Source: Thermomonas sp. (GTDB taxonomy: Bacteria > Pseudomonadota > Gammaproteobacteria > Xanthomonadales > Xanthomonadaceae). From it: 64,000 bases of DNA. Under the pieces are notes generated by a model. That model did no database searches, was not told where the DNA came from, and was given only the letters and a program-made list of their open reading frames with translations. Numbering within the stretch: position 1 is the first letter of the stretch; every line of letters begins with the position of its first letter. The stretch covers positions 529,732 to 593,731 of the forward strand of contig NZ_JAMLIW010000001.1 in NCBI RefSeq assembly GCF_023953935.1, given 5' to 3'. Both the position numbers and the translations under genes were made by a program. Below, piece after piece: positions 29,437-47,913 of the stretch.

Positions 29437-30264
29437 TTAGCTCCTGCGATCGCGCACGATGAACTGCTGGGTGCGCTTGTTCTTGCGGGTCTTGTAACCC
29501 TTGGTCGGCACGCCCCACGGCGACACCGGATGCGGGTTGCCCTGCCCGGCCCGCGCCTCGCCACCGCCGTGCGGATGGTCGACCGGGTTCATGACCACGC
29601 CGCGCACGGTCGGCTTGACGCCGCGCCAGCGGGTTGCACCGGCCTTGCCGAGCTTCTCCAGACCGTGTTCGTCGTTGCCGACTTCACCGATGGTCGCGCG
29701 GCACTCCGAGGACACCTTGCGCATCTCGCCGGAGCGCAGGCGCAGGGTCGCGTAGATGCCTTCGCGCGCCACCAGCTGCACCGCCGCGCCGGCCGCACGG
29801 GCGAGCTGGGCGCCCTTGCCGGGCTTCATCTCGATGCAGTGGATCGTGGTGCCGACCGGGATGTTGCGCAGCGGCAGGGTGTTGCCGGTCTTGATCGGGG
29901 CGTCGTGGCCGGCGATCACCTGGTCACCCGCCTTCAGGCCCTTGGGGGCGATGATGTAGCGACGCTCGCCGTCGACATAGCACAGCAGCGCGATGTGGGC
30001 GGTGCGGTTCGGGTCGTACTCGATGCGCTCCACGCGCGCCGGGATACCTTCCTTGTCGCGCTTGAAGTCGATGATGCGGTAGTGCTGCTTGTGGCCGCCA
30101 CCAATGTGCCGGGTGGTGATCCGACCGTGATGGTTGCGACCGCCGGACTTGCTCTGCTTTTCCAGCAACGGCGCATGCGGCGCGCCCTTGTGCAGGTCGG
30201 GCGTCACCACGCGGACCGCGCTGCGGCGGCCGGCGGAGGTGGGCTTGAAAGTCATCAATGCCAT
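29437..30264 (-). CDS. rplB: 50S ribosomal protein L2
   Basis: A 275-residue RNA-binding protein needed for peptidyl transferase activity. [47 protein letters not shown] and the conserved C-terminal histidine segment [14 protein letters not shown], which lies close to the catalytic centre, are all present. Normal length. Confidence 0.98.
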   Translation of the reverse strand: MALMTFKPTSAGRRSAVRVVTPDLHKGAPHAPLLEKQSKSGGRNHHGRITTRHIGGGHKQHYRIIDFKRDKEGIPARVERIEYDPNRTAHIALLCYVDGERRYIIAPKGLKAGDQVIAGHDAPIKTGNTLPLRNIPVGTTIHCIEMKPGKGAQLARAAGAAVQLVAREGIYATLRLRSGEMRKVSSECRATIGEVGNDEHGLEKLGKAGATRWRGVKPTVRGVVMNPVDHPHGGGEARAGQGNPHPVSPWGVPTKGYKTRKNKRTQQFIVRDRRS

Positions 30265-30275
30265 GGGTTTGCTCC

Positions 30276-30572
30276 TCAGGCCGAGACGGTCATGACGTCG
30301 ATCGACTGGCCTTCGGCCAGCGTGACGTAGGCCTTGCGCATGTCGCTGCGACGGCCAAGACGCTGGCGGAACGCCTTTGCCTTGCCCTTCACGTTGACCA
30401 CGTTGACGGCCTCGACCTTGACGCCGAACACCTGCTCCACGGCCGCCTTGACGTCGGCCTTGGTTGCGGTCTTCGCCACTTCAAAGACATATTGGTTGGA
30501 CACTTCCTGCAGGCGTGCGGTCTTTTCGGACACGCGCGGCGCACGGATCACTTCGTACAGATTGGCGCTCAT
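30276..30572 (-). CDS. rplW: 50S ribosomal protein L23
   Basis: A 98-residue protein at the tunnel exit, the docking site for trigger factor and [54 protein letters not shown] is typical. The start at 30572 (MSANLYEV) overlaps the rplD stop by 4 bases (ATGA), favouring it over an ATG three codons upstream. Confidence 0.97.
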   Translation of the reverse strand: MSANLYEVIRAPRVSEKTARLQEVSNQYVFEVAKTATKADVKAAVEQVFGVKVEAVNVVNVKGKAKAFRQRLGRRSDMRKAYVTLAEGQSIDVMTVSA

Positions 30573-31174
30573 GCGAGCCACTCCTCGATCTTCTTCACCG
30601 CGTCGGTGGTGACCACGACGGTATCGGCGCCGACCAGCGACACCGGATCCAGGCCCTGCACGTCACGCACCTGCACATAGGGCAGGTTGCGCGCCGACAG
30701 GTACAGGTTGTCGGTCGCTTCCTCGGTGACGATCAGCGGGCGCTTGCCGACGTTCAGCGCGGCCAGCTTGCCGACCAGACCCTTGGTCTTGGGGCCGTCG
30801 ACGTCGAAAGCCTCGACCACGGTGATGCGGCCCTGGCGGTTCAACTCGGACAGAATCGAGGCGATCGCCGCGCGGTACATCTTGCGGTTGACCTTCTGCG
30901 CGAAGCTGCGCGGCTTGGCCGCGAAGGTGACGCCGCCGCCGACGAAGATCGGGGCCGTCAAGGCGCCGTGACGCGCGCCGCCGCCCTTCTGCTTCTTCGA
31001 CTTCTTGGTGGTGCCGTTGACTTCCGAACGGGTCTTCTGCGCCTTGGTGCCGGCGCGACCGGCGTTGCGGTAGGCCACGACGACCTGGTGCACCAGATCC
31101 TGGCTGAAATCCCGACCGAACACCGCATCGGAGACATCGAGTTTGGCGGCACTGCCGTTGATGTTGAGTTCCAT
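30569..31174 (-). CDS. rplD: 50S ribosomal protein L4
   Basis: A 201-residue protein with an extended loop ([23 protein letters not shown]) that lines the exit tunnel. In E. coli L4 also represses its own S10 operon through the leader before rpsJ; the ~280-base leader here could serve the same use. The rest ([29 protein letters not shown]) is normal. Starts 3 bases after rplC. Confidence 0.98.
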   Translation of the reverse strand: MELNINGSAAKLDVSDAVFGRDFSQDLVHQVVVAYRNAGRAGTKAQKTRSEVNGTTKKSKKQKGGGARHGALTAPIFVGGGVTFAAKPRSFAQKVNRKMYRAAIASILSELNRQGRITVVEAFDVDGPKTKGLVGKLAALNVGKRPLIVTEEATDNLYLSARNLPYVQVRDVQGLDPVSLVGADTVVVTTDAVKKIEEWLA

Positions 31175-31176
31175 GC

Positions 31177-31833
31177 TCAGACTCCCTTGCTCGTCGGGCG
31201 CACGATCACGTCGCCGCCCGGAGCACCCGGCACCGCGCCACGCACGGCGATCAGGCCGCGCTCGACGTCGACCTTGACGACCTGCAGGTTCTGGGTGGTC
31301 TTGGTTTCGGCGCCCATGTGGCCGGCCATCTTCTTGCCCGGGAACACGCGACCCGGGGTCTGGCGCTGACCGATCGAACCCGGCGAACGGTGCGACAGCG
31401 AGTTGCCGTGGGTGGCATCGCCCATCTTGAAGTTCCAGCGCTTGATCGTGCCCTGGAAGCCCTTGCCCTTGCTCACGCCCTGGACATCGACGATCTGGCC
31501 TTCGCTGAAGATGTCGGCCTTGATCTCGCCGCCAATCTCGAAGCTGCCGATCTGGTCGTCGGCGACGCGCAGCTCCCACAGGCCGCGACCGGCCTCCACC
31601 TTCGCCTTGGCGAGGTGGCCGGTTTCCGGCTTGGTCAGCAGGCTGGCGCGCTTGACGCCGGCGGTCACCTGCACGGCGCTGTAGCCGTCGGTTGCCAGGG
31701 TCTTGATCTGGGTGATGCGGTTCGGCGTGGCCTCGATCAGGGTCACCGGGATGGACTTGCCATCCTCGGTGAACATGCGGCTCATCCCGGCCTTGCGACC
31801 GACGATGCCGAGCGAATGTTTCTTCGCGCTCAT
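31177..31833 (-). CDS. rplC: 50S ribosomal protein L3
   Basis: A 218-residue early-assembly protein near the peptidyl transferase centre. [42 protein letters not shown] and the [25 protein letters not shown] loop, including the Gln that is methylated in E. coli, are present. Starts 11 bases after rpsJ. Confidence 0.98.
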   Translation of the reverse strand: MSAKKHSLGIVGRKAGMSRMFTEDGKSIPVTLIEATPNRITQIKTLATDGYSAVQVTAGVKRASLLTKPETGHLAKAKVEAGRGLWELRVADDQIGSFEIGGEIKADIFSEGQIVDVQGVSKGKGFQGTIKRWNFKMGDATHGNSLSHRSPGSIGQRQTPGRVFPGKKMAGHMGAETKTTQNLQVVKVDVERGLIAVRGAVPGAPGGDVIVRPTSKGV

Positions 31834-31844
31834 CTTCGGTCTCC

Positions 31845-32156
31845 TCAGGTCAACTTGATCTGGACATCAACGCCCGCCGCGAGTTCGAGCTTCATCAGCG
31901 CGTCCACGGTCTTGTCGTTGGGGTCGACGATGTCGAGCACGCGCTTGTGCGTGCGGGTCTCGTACTGGTCGCGCGCGTCCTTGTCGGCGTGCGGCGACAC
32001 CAGCACGGTGTAGCGTTCGATCTTGGCCGGAAGCGGAATCGGACCGCGCACCTGAGCGCCGGTCCTCTTGGCCGTTTCGACGATCTCGCTGGCCGAACGG
32101 TCGATCAAGCGATGATCGAACGCCTTCAGCCGGATGCGAATCTTCTGGTTCGCCAT
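31845..32156 (-). CDS. rpsJ: 30S ribosomal protein S10 (NusE)
   Basis: A 103-residue protein that works in the 30S head and, as NusE, in transcription antitermination with Nus[43 protein letters not shown] and [22 protein letters not shown] are diagnostic. The start is ATG at 32156. It opens the S10 operon, 283 bases downstream of a good promoter. Confidence 0.98.
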   Translation of the reverse strand: MANQKIRIRLKAFDHRLIDRSASEIVETAKRTGAQVRGPIPLPAKIERYTVLVSPHADKDARDQYETRTHKRVLDIVDPNDKTVDALMKLELAAGVDVQIKLT

Positions 32157-32438
32157 TGTGGTTGACCTCACAAATCCTGAAAGAGCGACAGGCGTGGCGG
32201 CTGTTTGCGCCATGCCCCGATGAATGGAGCCTTGCTTTCGCGCCGCCGCAGGGGCCCGGCGCGACGTTTGCCAAACCGGGAATCCACTGGCGCGCAGAAA
32301 GGCCCCGCCGATGTGCTCCGGAAGCTTCCGGAGCGGACGAGGCCTTGCCGTGCGACATCTCCCTGTCTGGCGAACACGAGGCGCGTCCTGCACCTCATTT
32401 CGCTACCCGACACGACTCACATCGCGTGCGGGTCTTGC
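32157..32438 (-). promoter_or_regulatory. S10 operon leader region
   Basis: About 275 bases transcribed before rpsJ if the predicted promoter is right. Several dyads occur (for example GAAGCTTCCGGAGC around 32321). In related bacteria L4 regulates the operon through a structured leader here; I cannot verify the L4-binding fold by eye. Confidence 0.4.
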
Positions 32439-32468
32439 ATTCTAACGGATGCAAATCAGGCTTTGCAA
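32439..32468 (-). promoter_or_regulatory. Promoter of the S10 operon with overlapping palindrome
   Basis: On the minus strand, -35 TTGCAA (plus 32463-32468) and -10 TAGAAT (plus 32439-32444) are separated by 18 bases. A perfect 10-bp inverted repeat, GATGCAAATC (32448-32457) and GATTTGCATC (32473-32482), flanks the -35 hexamer. Confidence 0.7.
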
Positions 32469-32489
32469 GCTCGATTTGCATCCTGATTT

Positions 32490-32514
32490 GAATCCCCGCT
32501 TTCGCGGGGATGAC
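32490..32514. repeat. REP-like palindrome downstream of tuf
   Basis: GAATCCCCGC-TTTC-GCGGGGATGAC: an 8-bp stem of a repeat widespread in this order. It matches two further copies at 46345-46371 and 46423-46449. Confidence 0.8.
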
Positions 32515-32557
32515 GCAACCGCAACCGTGCGCGCTCGGCGCGCACGGGCGGTTTGCG

Positions 32558-32560
<3 letters not shown>
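32511..32560 (-). terminator. Stem-loop overlapping the tuf stop codon
   Basis: TGACGCAA (32511-32518) pairs with TTTGCGTCA (32552-32560) and encloses a GC-rich inner stem (CGTGCGCG / CGCGCACG). The outer arm includes the tuf stop codon at 32558-32560. It probably ends or stabilises the str operon mRNA; there is no U-tract. Confidence 0.6.
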
Positions 32561-33748
<1,188 letters not shown>

Positions 33749-33761
33749 TTTCTTGAACTCC

Positions 33762-33863
33762 GTGATTCGTGATTGGTGATTCGTGATTCGTGACAGGGAA
33801 GGTGATCGGTGACTGCCGAGCGAATCGCTCTTGCCAATCACCAATCACCAATCACCAATCACG
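33762..33863. repeat. Heptamer-armed inverted repeat, copy C (fusA/tuf)
   Basis: Four GTGATTS units (33762-33789) and four AATCACS units (33836-33863) with a 46-base loop. The fusA stop codon (33859-33861) is within the last right-arm unit, and the left arm ends exactly where the tuf ribosome binding site begins. Confidence 0.93.
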
Positions 33864-35982
33864 CCTTCTTGATGACCTGCTCGGCGATGTTGTTCGGCGC
33901 TTCCTCGTAATGGTCGAACTCCATCGAGAAGGTGGCGCGGCCCTGCGACATCGAGCGCAGCGAGGTGGCGTAGCCGAACATTTCGCCCAGCGGGATCATC
34001 GCGTTGATGATCTTGCCCGAGGGGCTGTCGTCCTGGCCCTGGAGCACGCCGCGACGGCGGCTGACGTCGCCCATCACGTCGCCCAGATAGTCCTCGGGGC
34101 TGACGATCTCGACCTTCATGATCGGCTCCAGCAGCACCGGATCGGCCTTGCGGAAGCCTTCCTTGAACGCCATCGAGGCGGCCAGCTTGAACGCCATTTC
34201 CGACGAGTCGACGTCGTGGTACGAACCGAACACCAGCTTGACCTTCAGGCCCACTACCGGGTAGCCGGCCAGCGGGCCGCTGGTGATGGCTTCGCGCATG
34301 CCCTTTTCGACCGCCGGGATGAATTCCTTCGGGATCACGCCGCCGGTGATTTCGTTGATGAACAGGAAATCGTTCTTCACGTCCGGATTGGCGCGGTCCT
34401 CGGCGGTCATCGGCGACAGCTCGATCACGACGTGGCCGTACTGGCCCTTGCCGCCCGACTGCTTGGCGTGCTTGTAATCGCTCTTCACGTCCGACCTGCG
34501 GATGGTTTCGCGGTACGCCACCTGCGGCTTGCCGACGTTGGCCTCGACGTTGAACTCGCGCTTCATGCGGTCGACGATGATGTCCAGGTGCAGCTCGCCC
34601 ATGCCGGCGATGATGGTCTGGCCGGACTCTTCGTCGGTGCGCACGCGGAAGCTGGGGTCTTCCTGGGCCAGACGGCTCAGGGCGTTGCCCATCTTTTCCT
34701 GGTCGGACTTGGTCTTCGGCTCGACCGCCATCGAGATCACCGGCTCCGGGAAGCTCATGCGCTCGAGCACGATCGGATGATCAAGATCGCACAGGGTATC
34801 GCCGGTCGTCACGTCCTTCAGGCCCACCGCCGCACCGATGTCGCCAGCCAGCACTTCCTTGATCTCGTTGCGGTTGTTGGAGTGCATCTGCAGCAGGCGG
34901 CCGATGCGCTCCTTCTTGCCCTTGACCGAGTTCAGCACCTGATCGCCGGCATTGAGATGGCCGGAATAGACGCGGAAGAAGGTCAGCGAACCGACGAACG
35001 GGTCGGTCATGATCTTGAACGCCAGCGCCGAGAACGGCGCCTTGTCATTGGACTCGCGGGTCAGTTCCTTGGTCTCGTCATCGACGTCCACGCCCTTCAC
35101 CGCCGGCACGTCGGTCGGCGCCGGCAGCAGGCTGACGACGCCGTCGAGCATCGCCTGCACGCCCTTGTTCTTGAACGCGCTGCCGCAGTACATCGGCACG
35201 ATCTCGGTCTTCAGGGTGCGCTCGCGCAGCCCCTGGTAGATCTCGTCCTCGGACAGCTCGCCCTCGGTGAGGTACTTGTCCATCAGCGCTTCGTTGGCCT
35301 CGGCGGCCGACTCGACCATGAACGAACGCGCCTCTTCGGCCGACGCCTGCAGGTGCTCGGGGATGTCGTAGTAATTGAAGGTCAAGCCCTGGCTGGCCGG
35401 ATCCCAATGGATCGCCTTCATCTTGACCAGGTCAACCACCCCGTCGAAGCCCTCCTCGGCACCAACCGGGATCTGCATCGGCACCGGCGCCGCCCCGAGA
35501 CGCGACTTCAACTGGTCGCGGACCTTGAAGAAGTTCGCACCGGTGCGGTCCATCTTGTTGACGAACGCGATCCGCGGCACGTGGTACTTGTTGGCCTGGC
35601 GCCACACCGTCTCGGACTGCGGCTGCACGCCGCCCACGGCGCACAGCACGAACACCGCGCCGTCGAGCACGCGCAGCGAGCGTTCGACTTCAATGGTGAA
35701 ATCGACGTGCCCGGGGGTATCGATGATGTTGAAGCGATATTCCGGCAGCGACTTGTCCATGCCATGCCAGAACGCAGTGGTGGCCGCCGACTGGATGGTG
35801 ATGCCGCGCTCCTGTTCCTGCTCCATCCAGTCCATGGTGGCAGCACCGTCGTGCACTTCACCGATCTTGTGGCTCTTGCCGGTGTAGAACAGGATGCGCT
35901 CGGACGTGGTGGTCTTGCCGGCGTCGATGTGGGCCATGATGCCGAAGTTGCGGTAGCGTTCGATTGGAGTGGTACGGGCCAC
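33859..35982 (-). CDS. fusA: Elongation factor G
   Basis: A 707-residue translocase GTPase. The G domain starts [23 protein letters not shown]3 is [12 protein letters not shown] and G4 NKMD. Domains II to V follow, including [28 protein letters not shown] in domain V. It works in translocation and, with RRF, in ribosome recycling. The stop codon lies inside the first unit of the GTGATT hairpin that leads to tuf. Confidence 0.99.
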   Translation of the reverse strand: MARTTPIERYRNFGIMAHIDAGKTTTSERILFYTGKSHKIGEVHDGAATMDWMEQEQERGITIQSAATTAFWHGMDKSLPEYRFNIIDTPGHVDFTIEVERSLRVLDGAVFVLCAVGGVQPQSETVWRQANKYHVPRIAFVNKMDRTGANFFKVRDQLKSRLGAAPVPMQIPVGAEEGFDGVVDLVKMKAIHWDPASQGLTFNYYDIPEHLQASAEEARSFMVESAAEANEALMDKYLTEGELSEDEIYQGLRERTLKTEIVPMYCGSAFKNKGVQAMLDGVVSLLPAPTDVPAVKGVDVDDETKELTRESNDKAPFSALAFKIMTDPFVGSLTFFRVYSGHLNAGDQVLNSVKGKKERIGRLLQMHSNNRNEIKEVLAGDIGAAVGLKDVTTGDTLCDLDHPIVLERMSFPEPVISMAVEPKTKSDQEKMGNALSRLAQEDPSFRVRTDEESGQTIIAGMGELHLDIIVDRMKREFNVEANVGKPQVAYRETIRRSDVKSDYKHAKQSGGKGQYGHVVIELSPMTAEDRANPDVKNDFLFINEITGGVIPKEFIPAVEKGMREAITSGPLAGYPVVGLKVKLVFGSYHDVDSSEMAFKLAASMAFKEGFRKADPVLLEPIMKVEIVSPEDYLGDVMGDVSRRRGVLQGQDDSPSGKIINAMIPLGEMFGYATSLRSMSQGRATFSMEFDHYEEAPNNIAEQVIKKA

Positions 35983-36107
35983 GGAAGCCTCTCAATTTTT
36001 TCGGATTTCGGAATGACCGAAGGCCGCCTGTCGGCGGCGCTCGGGACGCCTCGCAAGCGTGGCGTCGGTGCCGGGCGAAAGCGCCTGCGCTGTCGCCGCG
36101 CGCGTCT

Positions 36108-36575
36108 CTACCAGCGGTAGTGGGCGAATGCCTTGTTGGCGTCGGCCATGCGGTGGGTTTCTTCGCGCTTCTTGATCGCGCCACCACGGTTTTCGGACGC
36201 ATCCATCAACTCGCCGGCCAGCTTGCGCGGCATCGAGTTCTCGCCACGCTTGCGGGCGGATTCGATCAGCCAGCGCATCGCCAGCGCCATGCGGCGGGAG
36301 GCACGCACTTCGACCGGCACCTGGTAGGTGGCACCACCGACGCGGCGGGACTTGACCTCGACCGACGGCGAGACATTGCCCAGCGCCTTCTCGACCAGTT
36401 CAAGCGGGTTCGGATTCTTCTCGCCGATCACGTCCATCGCGCCGTAGACGATCTTTTCCGCGATCGACTTCTTGCCGCTCTGCATCACCATGTTGATGAA
36501 GCGGGCGATGGTCTCGCTGCCGTGCTTGGGATCCGCCAGCACCGAACGCTGGGGAGTATTGCCTTTACGGGACAT
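36108..36575 (-). CDS. rpsG: 30S ribosomal protein S7
   Basis: A 155-residue primary 16S rRNA-binding protein of the 30S head. [45 protein letters not shown] and [32 protein letters not shown] are conserved. In E. coli it represses the str operon. It lies 100 bases after rpsL; the gap to fusA is 125 bases. Confidence 0.98.
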   Translation of the reverse strand: MSRKGNTPQRSVLADPKHGSETIARFINMVMQSGKKSIAEKIVYGAMDVIGEKNPNPLELVEKALGNVSPSVEVKSRRVGGATYQVPVEVRASRRMALAMRWLIESARKRGENSMPRKLAGELMDASENRGGAIKKREETHRMADANKAFAHYRW

Positions 36576-36675
36576 GGGAATTTCCCTGAATCAAATGCGG
36601 TAGGGGAAGTGCGGCCCGGAGGCCGCGCCTGCTGTAGTTGGCGGGCGGGCTGGCGAACAGCCGACCCGGTTGCCC

Positions 36676-37050
36676 TCAGCTCTTCGGGCGCTTGGCGCCG
36701 TACTTGGAACGCGACTGCTTGCGCTTGGCCACGCCGGCGGCATCGAGCGAGCCGCGCACGGTGTGGTAGCGCACGCCCGGCAGGTCCTTGACGCGGCCGC
36801 CGCGGATCAGCACCACGCTGTGTTCCTGCAGGTTGTGGCCTTCGCCGCCGATGTACGAGATGACCTCGTAGCCGTTGGTCAGGCGCACCTTGGCCACCTT
36901 GCGCAGGGCCGAGTTCGGCTTCTTCGGGGTGGTGGTGTAAACGCGCGTGCACACGCCGCGACGCTGCGGGCAGTTGGCCAGCGCGGGCGAGTTGCTCTTG
37001 TAGGTTTCCGGGCTGCGCGACTTGCGCACCAGCTGGTTGATCGTTGCCAT
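36676..37050 (-). CDS. rpsL: 30S ribosomal protein S12
   Basis: A 124-residue protein of the decoding centre. [15 protein letters not shown] opens it. The streptomycin-relevant lysines in [11 protein letters not shown] (position 43 region) and [13 protein letters not shown] (position 88 region) are wild type, so no resistance change is visible. The start at 37050 matches the family; a longer in-frame extension crosses the promoter. First gene of the str operon. Confidence 0.98.
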   Translation of the reverse strand: MATINQLVRKSRSPETYKSNSPALANCPQRRGVCTRVYTTTPKKPNSALRKVAKVRLTNGYEVISYIGGEGHNLQEHSVVLIRGGRVKDLPGVRYHTVRGSLDAAGVAKRKQSRSKYGAKRPKS

Positions 37051-37496
37051 TTGGGGGCTCTGTTGGCGGGCCTTGCGACCCATGCTGTTAATGGGCCTGA
37101 CGACCCAATCGGACACAAGGCCGCCCGATTGCAGATGCAATTCGGACGGCCAGACGTAAAAGTATAGCCTGCGCTCGACCTTTCGATCAAACGCAGCTAA
37201 CCGAATGCAACCGAACGCGCCTGCGGCGGCCCGACTGCTGCCTGCGATCCCGCCCGTCCTGGGCCCAAAACGAGGCGCTCCCTGCGACCTCATTTGGTGA
37301 TCTGGATGGCCTGAAGCCATCATCCAACGCGGGGATTTTCGCACGCACGCGACGCGCACGCAAGCACCGTGTCAGCGCCGTGAGCTTGCACCAGCCCCGA
37401 CCCGGCCGACTGCGATCCCGCCATCCCGCTGCACCGCGATGCCACGCACTCCACATGGCACCTCGACCAGGTGTCTCGATGGTTTGGCCTCGCCAA
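37051..37496. other. str operon promoter region and gap to rpoC
   Basis: About 446 bases with no gene. The str promoter is at 37161-37190, and the rest up to the rpoC terminator is featureless GC-rich sequence. Small open frames on both strands are Arg/Pro-rich shadows. Confidence 0.6.
37161..37190 (-). promoter_or_regulatory. Promoter of the str operon (rpsL)
   Basis: Minus-strand -35 TTGATC (plus 37185-37190) and -10 TATACT (plus 37161-37166) with an 18-base spacer. The leader to rpsL is about 105 bases. It is the best sigma-70 match in this gap and follows the rpoC terminator. Confidence 0.72.
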
Positions 37497-37525
37497 GAAA
37501 AAGGGCGCCTCGCGACGCCCTTTTT
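37497..37525 (-). terminator. Terminator after rpoC
   Basis: AAGGGCG-CCTCGCGA-CGCCCTT with A- and T-runs on both sides, so it can work in both directions. On the minus strand the T-run follows the stem, 22 bases after the rpoC stop. It ends the rplKAJL-rpoBC transcript before the str promoter. Confidence 0.88.
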
Positions 37526-37547
37526 CGACCCACATCGAAGAATCGCC

Positions 37548-41744
<4,197 letters not shown>

Positions 41745-41763
41745 GTCTTTTCTCCGATGGAGC

Positions 41764-41879
41764 GTGATTCGCGAGAGAGCGTGATTCGTGATTGGTGATT
41801 CGTGATTGGGAAATTGGATTCGCGACCGGATTCGATGCTGTTGCTTCCTCGAATCACGAATCACGAATTCCCAATCATC
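41764..41879. repeat. Heptamer-armed inverted repeat, copy D (rpoB/rpoC)
   Basis: Four GTGATTS units (41781-41808) face four right-arm units (41852-41879: AATCACG twice, then the diverged AATTCCC and AATCATC), with a 43-base loop. An extra GTGATTC lies at 41764-41770. The element starts 6 bases after the rpoB stop; on the rpoC side the CGGAG ribosome binding site follows at once. Confidence 0.92.
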
Positions 41880-41884
41880 ACTCC

Positions 41885-46051
<4,167 letters not shown>

Positions 46052-46109
46052 GGATCGTGCGCCTCAATTTCATTCGGCCGCGTGGCGGCCTACGGGGGTG
46101 TCAGGAACC

Positions 46110-46172
46110 GACAGTTGGAAGTCGCTGGTATTGCCGGCACCAGCACGCCCTCTCCCGCTACTTCCGACTGTC
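46110..46172. repeat. Heptamer-armed hairpin with GACAGTY/GGAAGTM units
   Basis: Left arm GACAGTT-GGAAGTC (46110-46123) pairs with right arm TACTTCC-GACTGTC (46159-46172). The 6-base blocks GACAGT and GGAAGT are perfectly complementary and the seventh positions mismatch, the same design as the GTGATT family with different sequence. Confidence 0.75.
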
Positions 46173-46190
46173 AACTCGGGTGGAGCCGTA

Positions 46191-46281
46191 AGACGAGAAA
46201 CGGGAGACGAGAAACGGGATTTGCGCGCGTGTGCAGGACATGCTCGACAGAACCTCGTCTCTCGTCTCTCGTCTCCCGAAA
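46191..46281. repeat. Heptamer-armed hairpin with AGACGAG/AAACGGG units
   Basis: The left arm has alternating AGACGAG, AAACGGG, AGACGAG, AAACGGG (46191-46218). The right arm has CTCGTCT three times and CCCGAAA (46254-46281). The 35-base loop and four units per arm equal the GTGATT elements elsewhere in the window. Confidence 0.85.
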
Positions 46282-46344
46282 CCCGGCCTTTCACTACAAC
46301 GGCCAAAGGCCGGGAGCTTTCGCCCCCAGCCTTGGCTGTTTGCC

Positions 46345-46371
46345 GTCATCCCCGCAACAGCGGGAATCCAG
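46345..46371. repeat. REP-like palindrome, first of an inverted pair
   Basis: GTCATCCCCGC-AACA-GCGGGAATCCAG, followed by a T-run on the plus strand. The partner at 46423-46449 is in opposite orientation, a BIME-like arrangement. Confidence 0.8.
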
Positions 46372-46422
46372 CGTTTTTTGCTGCGACTTCTGCGATCAAC
46401 TTGACAAGCCAATCTGATGAAA

Positions 46423-46449
46423 CTGGATCCCCGCTTGCGCAGGGATGCC
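46423..46449. repeat. REP-like palindrome, second of an inverted pair
   Basis: CTGGATCCCCGC-TTGC-GCAGGGATGCC, the same element as 46345-46371 in reverse, and in the same orientation as the copy at 32490-32514. Confidence 0.78.
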
Positions 46450-46451
46450 GC

Positions 46452-46492
46452 ATCGGCAAGGCCGCTCGCGCCACAGACGCGAGCGGGCCGAT
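46452..46492 (-). terminator. Stem-loop after rplL, candidate attenuator
   Basis: Inner stem CCGCTCGCG / CGCGAGCGG (9 bp) with a 7-base loop, extended by ATCGGC / GCCGAT. It begins 3 bases after the rplL stop and has no U-tract. Its position matches the rplL-rpoB attenuator of enterobacteria, so partial termination is plausible. Confidence 0.65.
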
Positions 46493-46495
46493 GCG

Positions 46496-46870
46496 TCACT
46501 TGACTTCGACGGTCGCGCCAGCGGCTTCGAGGTCCTTCTTCATCTTCTCGGCTTCGTCCTTCGAGACGCCTTCCTTCACCGGGCCACCGGCGACGGTGAG
46601 GTCCTTGGCTTCCTTCAGGCCCAGGCCGGTGATGGCGCGGACGGCCTTGATGACCTCGACGGTCTTGCTGCCGGCGTTCTTCAGGATGACGCTGAACTCG
46701 GTCTGCTCTTCGACCGCAGCGGCGGCGACCGCGGGACCCGCGGCCATGACCGGGGCGGCGGCGGAGACGCCGAACTTCTCTTCGATGGCCTTCACCAGGT
46801 CCATCACTTCCATCAGCGACATGCCGGCGACGGCGTCGACGATCTGCTCATTGCTCAGGGACATTTGCAT
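46496..46870 (-). CDS. rplL: 50S ribosomal protein L7/L12
   Basis: A 124-residue stalk protein. The N-terminal dimerisation part ([34 protein letters not shown]), an Ala-rich hinge, and the C-terminal factor-binding domain ([35 protein letters not shown]) are all present. It recruits EF-G and EF-Tu. Lies 55 bases after rplJ. Confidence 0.98.
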   Translation of the reverse strand: MQMSLSNEQIVDAVAGMSLMEVMDLVKAIEEKFGVSAAAPVMAAGPAVAAAAVEEQTEFSVILKNAGSKTVEVIKAVRAITGLGLKEAKDLTVAGGPVKEGVSKDEAEKMKKDLEAAGATVEVK

Positions 46871-46925
46871 TTACCTCTGGAGATGTTGCGTTGAATGGGA
46901 AAACGTTGTCGGGTTCGCGGATCGC

Positions 46926-47459
46926 TCAGGCCGGTTCGGCCTGCGCCTCGGCCGGGGCTGCGACATCGCCGCCGCCCTGCTTGTCGGCCACGGCCTTGAC
47001 CGCGCGGGCGAACATCGCCGCCGGCTCGGCCAGCACGCGTGCCAGCATCGCGAGCGCCTGCTCACGGGTCGGCAGCGAAGCCAGCACTTCGACATGCGTG
47101 GCCGGATACTGCTGACCACCCACGACGACGAGCTTGGGCTGCAACTTGTCGTTGCCCTTGGCGAACTCCTTGATCAGGCGACCGGCAGCGCCGGGTTCCT
47201 CGGTCGAGAACGCGTACAGCAGCGGACCCACGAGGGAGTCCTTCGCCACTTCGTACTCGGTGCCGGTGACGGCGCGTGCAGCCAGCGTGTTCTTGACGAC
47301 CTTCAGGAACACGCCCGTCTCGCGGGCCTTCTTGCGCATCGCGGTCATCTGCGAGACCGTGGTGCCGGCGTACTCGGCCGCGATCAGGGAGTGTGCCTTG
47401 GCAGCCACTTCGGCCACTTCGGCGACAACGTCCTTTTTCTGGGACAGATTGAGAGCCAT
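46926..47459 (-). CDS. rplJ: 50S ribosomal protein L10
   Basis: A 177-residue stalk base protein. [33 protein letters not shown] and [27 protein letters not shown] are typical; the C-terminal helix binds L7/L12 dimers. AGGAGTG precedes the ATG. In related bacteria L10 with L12 represses its own leader, and the 454-base upstream gap is the place for this. Confidence 0.98.
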   Translation of the reverse strand: MALNLSQKKDVVAEVAEVAAKAHSLIAAEYAGTTVSQMTAMRKKARETGVFLKVVKNTLAARAVTGTEYEVAKDSLVGPLLYAFSTEEPGAAGRLIKEFAKGNDKLQPKLVVVGGQQYPATHVEVLASLPTREQALAMLARVLAEPAAMFARAVKAVADKQGGGDVAAPAEAQAEPA

Positions 47460-47913
47460 GATTCACTCCTGGGTTGAACTCCGGCCGCGGCTCCTGCCGC
47501 AGACGGTCCTCGGCGATGCCGGTCCCTGGCATCGGGGATGCATGCGCACCCCTCGGTGGCCATCCAGATCTGTCTTTTCAAACATTCCAGAAAGGCGACA
47601 CCATCTACGCAGGCCCGACCCCGAAGGGTGCGGATTAAGCGATCCCGCCTGCGGCAACGGCGAATCCCTGCCATGCGAGCATCCCTGCCCGTCGTTGCCA
47701 CGCGCAGACCGCACCTGCGGTCTTTGACGGCTTCCATCGCGGTGGGTTGCGACGGGGCCTTCAAATTCCTTTGCACAACACCGGGCATCCTGCCGCGGGT
47801 TGTGCGGAACGGATGCGGCCAAGCCGCATCACGTTCCCGCGCCCGATCGCTTCGCGATCGTCGGCGGCACATCCCTGTGCCGCATGCACCCGAAGGTGCA
47901 GGCGTGCTAACGC
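47460..47913 (-). promoter_or_regulatory. rplJL leader region (L10 autoregulation candidate)
   Basis: 454 bases between rplA and rplJ with no supported gene. Clear short stem-loops: AGACCGCA/TGCGGTCT (47706-47723), CGATCGC-TTC-GCGATCG (47844-47860) and TGCACC-CGAA-GGTGCA (47885-47900). Gammaproteobacteria have an L10-binding leader in this gap. I cannot assign the exact L10 motif by eye. Confidence 0.5.

Larger units (their letters stand above)
46052..46495. other. rplL-rpoB gap with five stem-loops
   Basis: 444 bases with no gene. It contains, from rplL towards rpoB: a large stem-loop after the rplL stop (46452-46492), two inverted REP copies (46423-46449 and 46345-46371), and two heptamer-armed hairpins (46191-46281 and 46110-46172). 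In E. coli a partial terminator here reduces rpoBC relative to rplJL expression. Confidence 0.75.

Noticed and set aside
33790-36120. A 776-codon plus-strand open frame opposite fusA
   Set aside because: Same codon-bias shadow effect; it reads through the heptamer hairpin and has no domain.
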